Counted from the stretch's first letter, positions 1 to 8,786 are shown. The stretch: DNA of 37,937 nt from an uncultured Verrucomicrobiales bacterium (GCA_903898185.1 CAIUEN010000438.1:1-37937), one strand, 5' to 3'. Made by a program: numbers and translations. The notes: generated by a model from the letters alone, not told the origin.

Positions 1-141
1 TCAATGAAATTCACAACGTGCTTATTATAAATGCGTTAATAGTTTTAATCCAAGAAACCAAGGAAGCACATCGTTTCTTTTGAGTCAACCAAACAGTTAG
101 AAAAACAAGTAAGAAAAAATGAAACCAAGCTAAACTGTTAC

Positions 142-173
142 AAAAAAAGAGCCCGTTCTATAGAACGGGCTCT
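142..173 (-). terminator. Rho-independent terminator after rplQ
   Basis: Read on the minus strand, an 11-bp perfect stem (positions 163-173 paired with 148-158, core GAACGGGC/GCCCGTTC) closes a TATA loop and is followed at once by seven T residues (142-148). It lies about 20 bases beyond the rplQ stop codon. This is a textbook intrinsic terminator and marks the end of the ribosomal protein transcript. Beyond it, positions 1-141 are AT-rich and I see no gene there. Confidence 0.93.
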
Positions 174-194
174 GCGGTACAGTTGAAGATCTGA

Positions 195-644
195 TTAAGT
201 CGTAGCTGCGGCCACAGGAGCGGGTTCTACCTTGCCGTCTGGCTTGGCTGCTTTATCCTTGGATTCTCCGGGCGCAGGAGCTGGAACGTCCACGAATTCC
301 AAAATGGCCATCTCGGCAGCATCTCCTGGGCGTTTCTGGGCAATGCGAATAATTCGGGTATAACCGCCGCGCCGATCCTTCTGAGTCGGAGCGATCTCAT
401 TAAAGAGAATTCTCACAGCTTCCTCGTCCTGAAAGAGTCTGGCCGATGCCAGTCGGCGATCGTGCAGCGTGCCCGCTTTACCCAAGGTGATCATTTTTTC
501 AGCAACGGAACGGGCGACCTTGGCCTTGGCCACAGTCGTAATGATCCGGCGATGTTTGATGAGGCTGCATACCATGTTCCCCAACATCCGATTGCGATGG
601 GTTCCGGTGCGGCCCAATTTTGCCGTGCGTTTTAGATGGCGCAT
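195..644 (-). CDS. rplQ: 50S ribosomal protein L17
   Basis: L17 binds 23S rRNA near the peptide exit tunnel of the large subunit. The N terminus (MRHLKRTAKLGRTGTHR) and the following conserved core are diagnostic. At 149 residues it is longer than the E. coli protein (about 127). The extra length is a C-terminal tail of about 30 residues rich in Ala, Pro and Lys that resembles tails on other ribosomal proteins here. It is the last gene of the alpha segment, 8 bases after rpoA and directly before a strong terminator, which is its usual position. Identity is certain; a function for the tail is not known to me. Confidence 0.97.
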   Translation of the reverse strand: MRHLKRTAKLGRTGTHRNRMLGNMVCSLIKHRRIITTVAKAKVARSVAEKMITLGKAGTLHDRRLASARLFQDEEAVRILFNEIAPTQKDRRGGYTRIIRIAQKRPGDAAEMAILEFVDVPAPAPGESKDKAAKPDGKVEPAPVAAATT

Positions 645-652
645 AATTTTGA

Positions 653-1672
653 CTATTCCGTCAGCTTGACTTCGCCTTCTTTAGGAAGCTCCAACAACGC
701 TGGATCAATGTTCATTCCCAAGGATAGAGCAAGGCTGGCTAGTTTTTCTTTGATTTCGTTAAGCGACTTTTTGCCGAAGTTGCGGTATTTGAGCATCTCC
801 GCCTCTGTTTTCATGGCCAATTGACCCACAGTGGTAATATTGGCATTATTCAAACAGTTGGCCGCGCGAACGCTCAGTTCAATTTCGTTAACGCTCATAT
901 TGAGCAACTTCTTGAGCTTGGCTTTCTCATCGTCCTGTTTGGTTTCGGTTTCCTCAAATTCAACGGCATTTTTGTCATATCCGACAAACACGTCCAAGTG
1001 ATGTTGAAGAATAGCCGATGCTTGAGTAAGAGCATCATCGGGGGAAATGCGACCATCAGTCCATATCTCCATGATCAACCGGTCATAATCGGTGCGCTGA
1101 CCGACTCGAGCATTTTCCACCGCGTAACGGACTCGGGTCACTGGCGAAAAAAGTGAATCAATAGCAATAACGCCAATCGCCTGGTCAGGCTTCTTATTCT
1201 CGACTCCAGGACAAAAACCGCGACCGACCTTGATCTCCAACTCCATCTCGAACTTTTTCTTCTTGTCGAGGGTGCAAATCTTCTGCTTGGGATTCACCAA
1301 CTCCATGTTATGGTTGAGTTCGATGTCGCCTGCAGTCACGTCACCTTCCTTATTGACGGATAGTAGAACGGTCTGAGGCTCACGAGTGTGACATTTGAGG
1401 AGTACCTTCTTGAGGTTCAAGACGATATCGGTGACGTCTTCGACGACACCCTCTACGGTGGTAAACTCATGCATGGCACCGTCAATCTTGATCGAGCTGA
1501 TGGCGGCTCCTTCGAGCGACGAGAGAAGCACACGGCGCAGTGAATTGCCAACAGTGTGTCCATAGCCGGTTTCAAAGGGCTCAGCGACAAACTTGGCGTA
1601 AGTATTATTTGCGGTTGCCTCATCTTTGGTCAACCGCTTGGGCATTTCAAAACGTCCTAAACGTACTGGCAT
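653..1672 (-). CDS. rpoA: DNA-directed RNA polymerase subunit alpha
   Basis: RpoA dimerises to nucleate assembly of RNA polymerase, and its C-terminal domain contacts UP elements and activators. The 339-residue length is normal. The N-terminal assembly domain covers about residues 15-240 (GHTVGNSLRRVLLSS is the alpha dimerisation signature). A charged linker follows at about 245-262. The C-terminal domain retains the DNA-contacting Arg and Asn in SVRAANCL and the later GKKSL motif. The gene lies between rpsD and rplQ, as in most bacteria. A second Met at residue 10 is a possible alternative start. A 99-base gap with a hairpin separates it from rpsD, the largest gap inside the cluster. Confidence 0.98.
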   Translation of the reverse strand: MPVRLGRFEMPKRLTKDEATANNTYAKFVAEPFETGYGHTVGNSLRRVLLSSLEGAAISSIKIDGAMHEFTTVEGVVEDVTDIVLNLKKVLLKCHTREPQTVLLSVNKEGDVTAGDIELNHNMELVNPKQKICTLDKKKKFEMELEIKVGRGFCPGVENKKPDQAIGVIAIDSLFSPVTRVRYAVENARVGQRTDYDRLIMEIWTDGRISPDDALTQASAILQHHLDVFVGYDKNAVEFEETETKQDDEKAKLKKLLNMSVNEIELSVRAANCLNNANITTVGQLAMKTEAEMLKYRNFGKKSLNEIKEKLASLALSLGMNIDPALLELPKEGEVKLTE

Positions 1673-1743
1673 TTTATTTCTTTCAACAATTTTTAACTGG
1701 CTTTCCGGCTTCCCGCAACCGGCTAGCCCATCTAATTGTTCAT

Positions 1744-1760
1744 GCTCTCCCCGGGAGAGC
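1744..1760 (-). promoter_or_regulatory. Compact hairpin between rpsD and rpoA
   Basis: A perfect inverted repeat (GCTCTCCC / GGGAGAGC around one base) sits in the 99-base rpsD-rpoA gap. In RNA it would form a roughly seven-pair stem with a three-base loop. No T-run follows on the minus strand, so it is not an intrinsic terminator. It could be an RNA-processing or stability element, or a translational control site for rpoA. That role is inference from position only. Confidence 0.4.
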
Positions 1761-1771
1761 GGTTTGTTTAA

Positions 1772-2380
1772 TTAGCGGGAGTAAAATTCAACCACAGCCT
1801 GCTCGTTGGCGATAGGCTGTATCTCGGCACGGGTCGGAATCCGGAGGATGGTTCCTTTGAACGTCTCCTTGCTCAAAGTCAACCAATCCGGCACAACGCG
1901 ACTAGTCGAAAGCTCAATGTTCTTCGAAGCCAATTGGCGCGATACATTCACATCCTTGACCTCAATGAAATCATTAACCTTCAGCGCATAAGAAGCAACA
2001 TCGACCTTGCGACCGTTGACCTTAATATGACCGTGGCAAACTAATTGGCGCGCCGCTGCGCGGGTCGTTCCAAAGCCGAGCAAATAAACCACGTTATCCA
2101 AACGCGTTTCCAGAATTTGAAGCATCTGCTCGCCAGTTACGCCACGGCGTTTGAGTGCCTTTTCGTAAACACCACGAAACTGCTTTTCCATCAAACCATA
2201 GTAATAGCGCAACTTCTGCTTTTCAATTAATCCAAGACCGTAATCGGTGTGCTTGCGGCGAGATTTTGGGCCGTGAACACCGGGGCCATAGTTGCGGCGT
2301 TCAAGATACTTGTCCGGACCAAAGATTGGGATGCCAAATCGGCGGCTAATGCGAGTGCGGGGACCTGTGTAACGAGCCAT
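1772..2380 (-). CDS. rpsD: 30S ribosomal protein S4
   Basis: S4 is a primary 16S rRNA binder that nucleates assembly of the 30S body and, in several bacteria, represses the alpha operon translationally. The 202-residue protein starts MARYTGPRTRISRRFG and carries the S4 RNA-binding domain at about residues 95-155 (ETRLDNVVYLLGFGTTR, then GHIKVNGRKVD). The N-terminal zinc-binding Cys cluster found in some S4 proteins is absent, so this is the C-minus form. The gene lies between rpsK and rpoA, as is typical. Only one Cys is visible. Confidence 0.97.
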   Translation of the reverse strand: MARYTGPRTRISRRFGIPIFGPDKYLERRNYGPGVHGPKSRRKHTDYGLGLIEKQKLRYYYGLMEKQFRGVYEKALKRRGVTGEQMLQILETRLDNVVYLLGFGTTRAAARQLVCHGHIKVNGRKVDVASYALKVNDFIEVKDVNVSRQLASKNIELSTSRVVPDWLTLSKETFKGTILRIPTRAEIQPIANEQAVVEFYSR

Positions 2381-2417
2381 AATGAAATATCAAATTGCTG
2401 ATTCCAAATTCTGAATT

Positions 2418-3062
2418 CTACACACGGCGCTTTTTGCGAGGACGGCAGCCATTATGCGGCACGGGTGTAATATCTTTGATCGTGGTGATTTCAAGGCCGA
2501 TGGCCTGAAGCGCACGAATGGCAGACTCGCGGCCGGAGCCGGGCCCCTTGACGCGCACTTCAACTTCACGCATGCCATGAGACATGGCTTGACGAGCGGC
2601 ATCTTGAGCAACCTGTTGTGCGGCAAAAGCCGTGCTCTTGCGGGAGCCTTTAAATCCAACACGTCCAGCGCTCGACCAACCGATTACATTGCCCTGCATA
2701 TCAGTAATGCTCACGTTAGTGTTATTGAACGTGGCAAGAATATTGGCGATTCCGACGGCAACGTTCTTTGCGCCCTTAACCTTGATAATCTTCTTGGAAG
2801 CCGCGTCATCAGCGAGCAGTTCGGCAGCCGTTGGAGCTGCGGCAGCGACCGGTCCGGTCGGCTCAGTTGGCGCGTTAGCCGCCTTTTTCTCAGAGCCTTC
2901 AGCAGCAGGCTTCTTGCCTTCACTTGCTTCAGTAGCCAAGACTGATTTCTTGGCGGCCTTGCCTTCTTCAGCACCTGCAGCCTTGTTAGGAGCTGAATGC
3001 TCGGACTTGCCATCCTTCTTTGCCGAAGGAGGCGTTTTTTTGGATTTTGTTTCGTCAGCCAT
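2418..3062 (-). CDS. rpsK: 30S ribosomal protein S11 with long N-terminal extension
   Basis: S11 forms part of the 30S platform next to the mRNA exit region. The S11 core begins around residue 90 ([19 protein letters not shown]) and ends with the usual basic [10 protein letters not shown] tail. Standard S11 is about 129 residues, whereas this one is 214. The first 85 or so residues are low-complexity, rich in Ala, Lys, Glu and Ser, and probably disordered. I see no in-frame ATG close to the core, so the extension is probably translated. It is 12 bases after rpsM. Identity is certain; the role of the extension is unknown. Confidence 0.96.
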   Translation of the reverse strand: MADETKSKKTPPSAKKDGKSEHSAPNKAAGAEEGKAAKKSVLATEASEGKKPAAEGSEKKAANAPTEPTGPVAAAAPTAAELLADDAASKKIIKVKGAKNVAVGIANILATFNNTNVSITDMQGNVIGWSSAGRVGFKGSRKSTAFAAQQVAQDAARQAMSHGMREVEVRVKGPGSGRESAIRALQAIGLEITTIKDITPVPHNGCRPRKKRRV

Positions 3063-3074
3063 ACAGAATGAAAA

Positions 3075-3470
3075 TTAGTGAATGCCAGTCTTAGCGTTAG
3101 GATTGCGCTGCACGCCAACAGTCTTGCGCGGCCCCTTGCGGGTGCGGGCGTTGGTGGACGTGCGCTGTCCCCGAACCGGCAAACCGCGCAAATGCCGCAC
3201 TCCGCGATAGCATTTAATGCCTTGAAGGCGCTTAAGGTTCATGCCCAGCTCCCGACGCAAATCGCCTTCAATGATGTATTTGCCTTCTTGAATGGCGTGA
3301 ACAATCTGCGATAGCTGCTGCTCGGTCAAGTTCTTGGCTCGAATCGATGGATCGATACTAGCCTTGACAAGGATGTCCTTCGCGTTAGATGGACCAATGC
3401 CGTAAACATACCTCAAAGCGATATCAATTCGCTTTTCGCCAGGAATTTCAACACCGATGATGCGTGCCAT
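3075..3470 (-). CDS. rpsM: 30S ribosomal protein S13
   Basis: S13 sits in the head of the small subunit, contacts the P-site tRNA and forms an intersubunit bridge with L5. The start [19 protein letters not shown] is canonical. The helix-two-turn-helix region (about 15-60), the [19 protein letters not shown] stretch and the basic C-terminal tail ([11 protein letters not shown]) are all present. The 131-residue length is slightly above the E. coli protein. It follows rpmJ, matching the common infA-rpmJ-rpsM-rpsK order. Confidence 0.97.
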   Translation of the reverse strand: MARIIGVEIPGEKRIDIALRYVYGIGPSNAKDILVKASIDPSIRAKNLTEQQLSQIVHAIQEGKYIIEGDLRRELGMNLKRLQGIKCYRGVRHLRGLPVRGQRTSTNARTRKGPRKTVGVQRNPNAKTGIH

Positions 3471-3477
3471 AAATCAA

Positions 3478-3591
3478 TTAACCTTGTCTCTGTTTGTGAC
3501 GTGCATTCGAGCAAATCACTCGTATCACGCCTTTGCGTTTCACAATTTTGCAGTTTTCGCAAAGCTTCTTCACTGATGCGCGAACTTTCAT
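3478..3591 (-). CDS. rpmJ: 50S ribosomal protein L36 (zinc-ribbon form)
   Basis: A 37-codon gene fills the space between rpsM and infA. The ATG is at 3589-3591 and the TAA at 3478-3480. The translation starts [20 protein letters not shown], which is diagnostic of L36, a small zinc protein bound to 23S rRNA. The zinc ligands Cys11, Cys14, Cys27 and His32 are all present, so this is the C-plus type. It starts 4 bases after the infA stop and ends 7 bases before the rpsM start, so translational coupling is likely. Confidence 0.95.
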   Translation of the reverse strand: MKVRASVKKLCENCKIVKRKGVIRVICSNARHKQRQG

Positions 3592-3595
3592 AAAA

Positions 3596-3814
3596 TTATT
3601 CGTCTTTCACTGAGATGCATCCTTTCGACAAGTCGTAAGGCGACATCCGAATTTCCACCACATCTCCGAGCGACATCTGCTCGAAGCTCAACCGCCGTCT
3701 GCTGGACACATGCGCCAGCAAGCGATGGCCATTAACCAACTCAACCCAATAAAGCCGAGTTGACAAAACCTCTACGATTTTGCCAGCAACTTCGATGGCG
3801 TCTTCTCGGGCCAT
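3596..3814 (-). CDS. infA: Translation initiation factor IF-1, starting inside map
   Basis: IF-1 binds the 30S A site during initiation. The 72-residue protein has the exact usual length and a recognisable OB fold ([16 protein letters not shown], then [15 protein letters not shown] and SPYDLSKG). The start is set by that conserved N terminus. It lies 43 bases upstream of the map stop codon, so the two genes overlap in different frames. The bases before the ATG show only a weak GAG, so expression may rely on ribosomes finishing map. rpmJ follows after 4 bases. Confidence 0.95.
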   Translation of the reverse strand: MAREDAIEVAGKIVEVLSTRLYWVELVNGHRLLAHVSSRRRLSFEQMSLGDVVEIRMSPYDLSKGCISVKDE

Positions 3815-4551
3815 GTCAAAATCTCGGGCTCAGACTTGGTCACTAGAACCGTATGCTCAAAGTGAGCTGATAGTTGACCATCTTTAGTCACCACTGTCCA
3901 GCCATCATTCAAAAACTCTACGCCGCTCTCGCCAAAATTAACCATAGGTTCGATGGCCAGCGTCATCCCAAGCACCAACTTCGGCGACGACTTGCGCTCG
4001 ACGTAATTCGGTATCTGCGGTTCCTCATGCATTGACCGCCCAACGCCGTGTCCCACAAATTCGCGAACTACGCTAAATCCATAAGACTCAACATAGTTCT
4101 GAACAGCCCTTGATATATCCATCACCCGGTTGCCTGCCACTGCCTTCGCAATGCCTTCATGCAACGCCTTTTCCGTCACATCCATCAACCGCTGTCCCTC
4201 AACACTACACCCCCCAACAGCAACAGTTCGTGCGGTGTCCCCAATAAACCCATTAAAAACAACGCCCACGTCCAAACTTACTATATCTCCAAATTCAAGC
4301 CGCCGATTTCCGGCAAGGCCATGAACCACCTGTTCATTGACCGAGATGCATGTATGGCATGGGTACTTTCGATAACCAAGAAATGCGCTCTTGCCACCAT
4401 AAGCTTTAATCCGTGTCGCCGCAAAATCATCCAACTCACGCGTCGTCAACCCCGGACTAACAAAGGCAGCCATGTCGGCCAAAACGGTCGCCGCCATAAC
4501 GCAGGCCGGCCGCATCGCTTCCAAATCTTTTGCGCTTTTTAACACGCTCAT
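3772..4551 (-). CDS. map: Methionine aminopeptidase, type I
   Basis: MetAP removes the initiator Met from nascent proteins in the cytoplasm, using two metal ions. The 259-residue pita-bread enzyme shows the five expected metal ligands: Asp in SLDVGVV, Asp in GFIGDTAR, His in VGHGVGRSMHEEP, Glu in LAIEPM and Glu in AHFEHTVLV. The substrate-site His in YPCHTCISVN is also present. The last 14 codons overlap infA. It lies between secY and infA, as in many bacteria, but adk, which often accompanies it, is missing here. Confidence 0.96.
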   Translation of the reverse strand: MSVLKSAKDLEAMRPACVMAATVLADMAAFVSPGLTTRELDDFAATRIKAYGGKSAFLGYRKYPCHTCISVNEQVVHGLAGNRRLEFGDIVSLDVGVVFNGFIGDTARTVAVGGCSVEGQRLMDVTEKALHEGIAKAVAGNRVMDISRAVQNYVESYGFSVVREFVGHGVGRSMHEEPQIPNYVERKSSPKLVLGMTLAIEPMVNFGESGVEFLNDGWTVVTKDGQLSAHFEHTVLVTKSEPEILTWPEKTPSKLLAKS

Positions 4552-4591
4552 CGCTTTGAGATGCGATTTAGAACCGCACGCGTGCTACCCA

Positions 4592-5968
4592 TCAAAACCG
4601 ACCGCGGATTCGACCCTTTTTCAAAAAACCATCGTAATGCCGCATTAACAGATGCGATTCCATTTGTCGCATTGTATCTAGCATAACGCCAACCATGATC
4701 AGCAGGCTGGTTCCGCCAAAAAACTGAGCAACATTGTACGGTATGCGCATCGCCTCATTCAATAAAATCGGTATGACCGCAATGACAGTCAGGAAAATAG
4801 CTCCTGCCAAGGTAATACGCGTCATCGTTTTGTGTAGGAAATCGCTGGTGGCATTACCGGGTCGAACACCAGGAATGTAACCACCTGACTTTTTCATATC
4901 ATCAGCGATTTGCAGTTCGTTAAACTGTGTCGCAACCCAAAAATATGAAAAGAATAGAATCATCAAGCCATATAGAGTCAGATAAATAGCTGAGCCGCGT
5001 TGAAGCTCATTGGCGATCTCCATCAGAAACTTCTTCTCATACCGAGCTCCCAACTGCTGTAAAATCATCGCTGGAAACATCAAAATCGCTTGAGCGAAAA
5101 TGACTGGCATGACGCCCGCGTAGTTTACGCGTAAGGGCATGAAAGAACTGCTGCCTGAAAAAACCTTGCGTCCCACAGCGCGCTGAGCGTATTGAACCGG
5201 AATTTTTCGTTGCGCCTGAGTTACTGCAATAACACCACCAATGACGACCGCCAGAAGACCAATTAACGCGATTCCGTGAAAAAACATAAAACCAGTTTCA
5301 GCGCCGTGGCCTTTAGGGATAAACATATCCAGCAATCCTTGGGCTGCTGCAGGAAGCCGAGCCAAGATGCCGATCGTTATCACCAGTGAAATACCATTGC
5401 CAATGCCCCTTTCGGTAATTTGCTCCCCAAGCCACATCAGCAGCATAGTACCGGTAGTCAGAATGATGGTCGTCTGTATGCGATACCACCAGCCAGGATG
5501 ATAAACCAAGTCACCCACAAAATTTGGGAAGACTGTTGATGCATTTTCCCAGCCAATGGCCATGACTGCGCCCTGCCCTACACAAAGCAAGAGAGTTAAC
5601 ACACGTCCGTATTGAACAATCTTGGAGCGCCCGCCTTCCTCGCGTGCCAACTTGCTCAAGAACGGAACGACCGCCGTCAACAATTGAATAATAATGGTGG
5701 CGCTGATGTAAGGCATAATGCCCAACGATCCCACCGCACACCGTTCAAATCCACCACCGGTAAAGAGGCTGTACATTCCCATCAACGAATTGGCGCTGCC
5801 CCCTTGCTTTTGGAAGTAATCCACCAGTGCCGCGCCGTTCAACCCGGGGGTCGGAATCAGCGAAGAAAGCCGACAGATAGCCAGCACTGCAAGTGTAAAA
5901 AGAATCCTTGATTTGAGCTCAGGAATCTTGAAGCAATTGCCCAATGTGTTGAAGATGGCGGAAAACAT
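4592..5968 (-). CDS. secY: Protein translocase subunit SecY
   Basis: SecY is the channel of the SecYEG translocon in the inner membrane. The 458-residue protein shows about ten hydrophobic helices, the early LIPTPGLNGAALVDYF region, a plug-region Gly/Ser-rich stretch and the conserved cytoplasmic loop GNGISLVI. The C-terminal signature RPGNATSDFLHKTMTRIT is followed by the final helix pair. It follows rplO by 12 bases and precedes map by 40, the usual spc-operon place. I see nothing abnormal in it. Confidence 0.97.
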   Translation of the reverse strand: MFSAIFNTLGNCFKIPELKSRILFTLAVLAICRLSSLIPTPGLNGAALVDYFQKQGGSANSLMGMYSLFTGGGFERCAVGSLGIMPYISATIIIQLLTAVVPFLSKLAREEGGRSKIVQYGRVLTLLLCVGQGAVMAIGWENASTVFPNFVGDLVYHPGWWYRIQTTIILTTGTMLLMWLGEQITERGIGNGISLVITIGILARLPAAAQGLLDMFIPKGHGAETGFMFFHGIALIGLLAVVIGGVIAVTQAQRKIPVQYAQRAVGRKVFSGSSSFMPLRVNYAGVMPVIFAQAILMFPAMILQQLGARYEKKFLMEIANELQRGSAIYLTLYGLMILFFSYFWVATQFNELQIADDMKKSGGYIPGVRPGNATSDFLHKTMTRITLAGAIFLTVIAVIPILLNEAMRIPYNVAQFFGGTSLLIMVGVMLDTMRQMESHLLMRHYDGFLKKGRIRGRF

Positions 5969-5980
5969 TGAGTTTTGACC

Positions 5981-6454
5981 TTACTTCGCTTTTACGGCTT
6001 CAACTTTGGAAACGATAAGATTGCAAACGCCGCCAAGACTTTCGATTTTCGCGCGAGCTGTTGCACTAAATGCATGTGCGGTCACCGTTAGTTTTTTCTC
6101 CAATTGGCCGGTTCCGAGTATCTTGATCAGTTTGACGGGGCCGTTGGCCAACCCGAGACTGCGCAATGCGACTTCATCAACGACAGCGCCGTTTTCAAAA
6201 GAGTTCAATGATTTCAAGTTCACCGCAACGAAACGCACAGTAAAACGTGCGTTATTGAATCCCCGTTTTGGCATACGTCGAATCAAAGGCATCTGACCGC
6301 CTTCAAAACCGATGCGAATAGAACTACCAGACCGCGCGGTTTGTCCTTTGCCACCGCGACCCGATGTTTTTCCGTGTCCGCTGGATTCACCCTGGCCCAA
6401 CCGTTTGCGGCGGTGCTTGGCTCCTGGACGTGGTTTAAGATCGTGTAAACGCAT
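5981..6454 (-). CDS. rplO: 50S ribosomal protein L15
   Basis: L15 is a late-assembly 23S rRNA-binding protein. I set the start at the ATG at 6452-6454 (MRLHDLKPRPGAKHRRKR), which matches the family start. A longer frame up to 6487 would overlap rpsE by 26 bases and add 11 atypical residues. The Gly/Arg-rich N-terminal stretch (GQGESSGHGKTSGRGGKGQ) is diagnostic. The length is 157 residues. It follows rpsE by 7 bases with no rpmD (L30) between them, whereas many bacteria have rpsE-rpmD-rplO. Confidence 0.95.
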   Translation of the reverse strand: MRLHDLKPRPGAKHRRKRLGQGESSGHGKTSGRGGKGQTARSGSSIRIGFEGGQMPLIRRMPKRGFNNARFTVRFVAVNLKSLNSFENGAVVDEVALRSLGLANGPVKLIKILGTGQLEKKLTVTAHAFSATARAKIESLGGVCNLIVSKVEAVKAK

Positions 6455-6461
6455 ATAAAAA

Positions 6462-7148
6462 TTAGGGCGTTGCCGGAGAAACGCCAATATCAGCCACTGG
6501 CTTCACTGGCGCAACTTGAGCAACTATGCTAGCTGCAGTTTTAATTTCCAAACCGCGACCGCGAAAAATTTCCTCGCGCGAACGCAGTTTTTGTAGTCCC
6601 GCCAAAGTAGCTTTAACCACATTGGATGGATTGTTTGATCCAAGCGATTTACTCAGAATGTCTTTAATGCCGACCGATTCGAGCACAGCACGAACGGTCT
6701 TTCCGGCAATAATTCCAGTGCCCGGCGAAGCGGGACGAAGAAGCACCTTTGCGCCGCCATAAGCGGTAAAGATTTCGTGCGGGATCGTAGCGTCTTTCAG
6801 CGAGACCGCGACCATGTGAGTTTTAGCCATTTCACCACCCTTGCGGATGGCTTCGGAAACTTCCATAGCCTTTCCCAAGCCCAAGCCAACTTTACCATGC
6901 TTGTCACCGGCTACAACCAATGCGCTAAAGCTAAAACGCCGACCACCTTTGACGACCTTGGCAGAACGGTTAATGAAAACAACCTTTTCGGTCAGTTCAT
7001 TCCCGTTGGCCCCGCCTTGTCCGCCATCAGGTTGGTCGCCGGGAGGACGCCCACGCCGATTGCCGCGATTGGGACCACGATTGCCACCGCCACGCGTACC
7101 GCCGCCACGCTGGCCACCGCCCATGCTGTTTGGAGTTAATTCAGCCAC
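6462..7148 (-). CDS. rpsE: 30S ribosomal protein S5 with Gly/Arg-rich N-terminal extension
   Basis: S5 lies near the mRNA entry channel and affects decoding accuracy. The double-stranded RNA-binding domain begins at about residue 50 ([20 protein letters not shown]), followed by the C-terminal fold ([19 protein letters not shown]). Length is 228 residues against about 165 in E. coli. The additional N-terminal 50 residues are almost entirely Gly, Arg, Asn and Pro, with several RGG-like triplets, and would be disordered. The neighbours rplR and rplO are as expected. The extension is clearly in frame; its function is unknown to me. Confidence 0.96.
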   Translation of the reverse strand: MAELTPNSMGGGQRGGGTRGGGNRGPNRGNRRGRPPGDQPDGGQGGANGNELTEKVVFINRSAKVVKGGRRFSFSALVVAGDKHGKVGLGLGKAMEVSEAIRKGGEMAKTHMVAVSLKDATIPHEIFTAYGGAKVLLRPASPGTGIIAGKTVRAVLESVGIKDILSKSLGSNNPSNVVKATLAGLQKLRSREEIFRGRGLEIKTAASIVAQVAPVKPVADIGVSPATP

Positions 7149-7168
7149 AATTTTGATTCTCTACTGGG

Positions 7169-7534
7169 TTAAAATTTCAATCCGACCTCGCGCGCCGCAT
7201 CAGCCAATGCCTTAACCTTGCCGTGATAACGAGCACCACTCCGGTCAAACACCACCTCAGTCACACCAACCGCCTTTGCCGCTTGAGCAGCTAAGGTGCC
7301 GATAGTTATCGCGCTCTTGACATTTGCTCCGAGTTTATCTCTATCCAGAACCGTCTTGCCTCGAGTCGAGGCGGATGCCACCGTTTTGCCAATCGTGTCG
7401 TCAATGAACTGCACGTAAATATGTTCGTTGGTGAATCTCACAGCCATGCGCGGGCGCAGCGAAGTGCCAGAGACCTTTTTTCGAATGCGCCAATGACGCA
7501 ATTGCGCCAATTTCAGTTTCTTATCAGTTCTCAT
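7169..7534 (-). CDS. rplR: 50S ribosomal protein L18
   Basis: L18 binds 5S rRNA and helps attach it to the central protuberance. The start at 7532-7534 (MRTDKKLKLAQLRHWRIRKK) matches the family. The open frame extends 11 codons further upstream but with atypical residues. The length is 121 residues. The conserved core RPRMAVRFTNEHIYVQFIDD and the C-terminal FDRSGARYHGKVKALADAAR are present. It lies between rplF and rpsE, the standard spc order. Confidence 0.95.
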   Translation of the reverse strand: MRTDKKLKLAQLRHWRIRKKVSGTSLRPRMAVRFTNEHIYVQFIDDTIGKTVASASTRGKTVLDRDKLGANVKSAITIGTLAAQAAKAVGVTEVVFDRSGARYHGKVKALADAAREVGLKF

Positions 7535-7573
7535 TTTATTCAGCCACGGTTTTTGCCGTAACATCAAAAGTTC

Positions 7574-8110
7574 TTATTGGACAGTCTTGCCTTCCTTGCG
7601 CACGACCTTCTCGCCAACATAGCGAACGCCCTTGCCCTTATACGGCTCAGGCGGGTAAAAGGCCCGGATTTCGGATGCGACCAATCCAACTGCTTGCTTG
7701 CTGGGGCCCTCAATGGTGATTTTGGTATTTTCTTCGACCGTGACTTTTACTTGGTCGGGAATGGGATAATTGACGGGATGCGAGTAACCCAAGCTCAAGT
7801 TGACGAGCTTACCCTGAACAGCGGCTTTAAAGCCGACACCCTGGATTTCAAGTTTTTTGACAAAGCCTTCATGAACCCCCTTAACCATATTGTTTATAAG
7901 AGCGCGGCTCAATCCGTGAAGTGCCTTGGCTTTGGCATCCTCGCCGTCGCGGGTGACAATGACGCTACCGTTCTCCAGCTTGGCGGAAGTCCTCTTTGGC
8001 AACTCGAAGTCGAGTTTGCCTTTAGGGCCTTGAACGAACACTTGTTGGCCTTTGATTTCCACCTTTACTGCAGGCGGAACCGGCACGGGCTGTTTTCCAA
8101 TTCGAGACAT
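7574..8110 (-). CDS. rplF: 50S ribosomal protein L6
   Basis: L6 sits near the sarcin-ricin loop, where translation factors dock. The ATG at 8108-8110 gives the canonical MSRIGKQPVPVP; another in-frame ATG two codons upstream is less likely. Two tandem L6 folds are visible. The C-terminal signature PEPYKGKGVRYVGEKVVRKE is intact. The length is 178 residues. It follows rpsH by 9 bases. Confidence 0.96.
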   Translation of the reverse strand: MSRIGKQPVPVPPAVKVEIKGQQVFVQGPKGKLDFELPKRTSAKLENGSVIVTRDGEDAKAKALHGLSRALINNMVKGVHEGFVKKLEIQGVGFKAAVQGKLVNLSLGYSHPVNYPIPDQVKVTVEENTKITIEGPSKQAVGLVASEIRAFYPPEPYKGKGVRYVGEKVVRKEGKTVQ

Positions 8111-8119
8111 AAGCAAATC

Positions 8120-8506
8120 CTACCAAACGATACAGAGCATTTCGCCGCCAACATTCTTCTTACGAGCCTGAACAGCGGTCATAATCCCTTCAGAGGTTGA
8201 CATGATCGTGGTGCCCAGTCCACCCAAGACACGAGGTACTTCAGTAGCGCCTGCATAGCGGCGCAGCCCAGGTCGGCTCACGCGGCGCAAACCTTCAATG
8301 ATCGGCTTCCGACCAGAGTATTTTAGCTTGATTTTAATGGTTTTAAAGGGTGCGCCGTCCACTGTGTAGTCGGCGACATAACCTTCGCGTTTGAGAACAA
8401 CGGCAATGCTCTCTTTGAGCTTGGAGTGCGGAACAGCAACCTGCGGCAGCAAAGCCCGATTGGCGTTGCGAATGCGCGTAAGCATATCGGAAATGGGATC
8501 AGTCAT
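8120..8506 (-). CDS. rpsH: 30S ribosomal protein S8
   Basis: S8 is a primary binder of the 16S central domain and, in E. coli, the translational repressor of the spc operon. The 128-residue protein starts MTDPISDMLTRIRNANRA and ends with the conserved STSEGIMTAVQARKKNVGGE region. It is 4 bases downstream of rpsN. No S8-type RNA mimic was identified upstream of rplE, where E. coli has one, but I could not fold the RNA. Confidence 0.96.
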   Translation of the reverse strand: MTDPISDMLTRIRNANRALLPQVAVPHSKLKESIAVVLKREGYVADYTVDGAPFKTIKIKLKYSGRKPIIEGLRRVSRPGLRRYAGATEVPRVLGGLGTTIMSTSEGIMTAVQARKKNVGGEMLCIVW

Positions 8507-8510
8507 AGTA

Positions 8511-8780
8511 TTACCAGCTTGCTTTAGTCACGCCAGGGATAAGTCCTTGCAGGGCTGCCTCACGAAAAGTCAATCGCGAGCAACCAAACTTGCGCAAATA
8601 ACCATGCCGACGTCCGGACATGGAGCAACGATTAACAACCCTGCTGGGGCTGGCGTTGCGCGGCAGCTTGGAAATCGCGGCGTAATCGCCCTTGGCTTTC
8701 AATTCTGCGCGGATAACCGCATATTTTTTAACGGTCGCGGCTTTCTTCTTATTTCGCTCAATCCAGGATTTCTTGGCCAT
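8511..8780 (-). CDS. rpsN: 30S ribosomal protein S14 (zinc-free form)
   Basis: S14 is a late-binding protein in the 30S head. The 89-residue length and start [20 protein letters not shown] match the long S14 form. The C-terminal region ([19 protein letters not shown]) lacks the paired CxxC motifs of the short zinc-binding S14, so this is the C-minus type. It lies between rplE and rpsH. The contrast with the zinc-ribbon L36 in the same cluster is mild but real. Confidence 0.96.
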   Translation of the reverse strand: MAKKSWIERNKKKAATVKKYAVIRAELKAKGDYAAISKLPRNASPSRVVNRCSMSGRRHGYLRKFGCSRLTFREAALQGLIPGVTKASW

Positions 8781-8786
8781 AAAAAA

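Noticed and set aside
7577-8200. 207-codon plus-strand open frame opposite rplF
   Set aside because: Antisense shadow of rplF and rpsH; composition is not protein-like.
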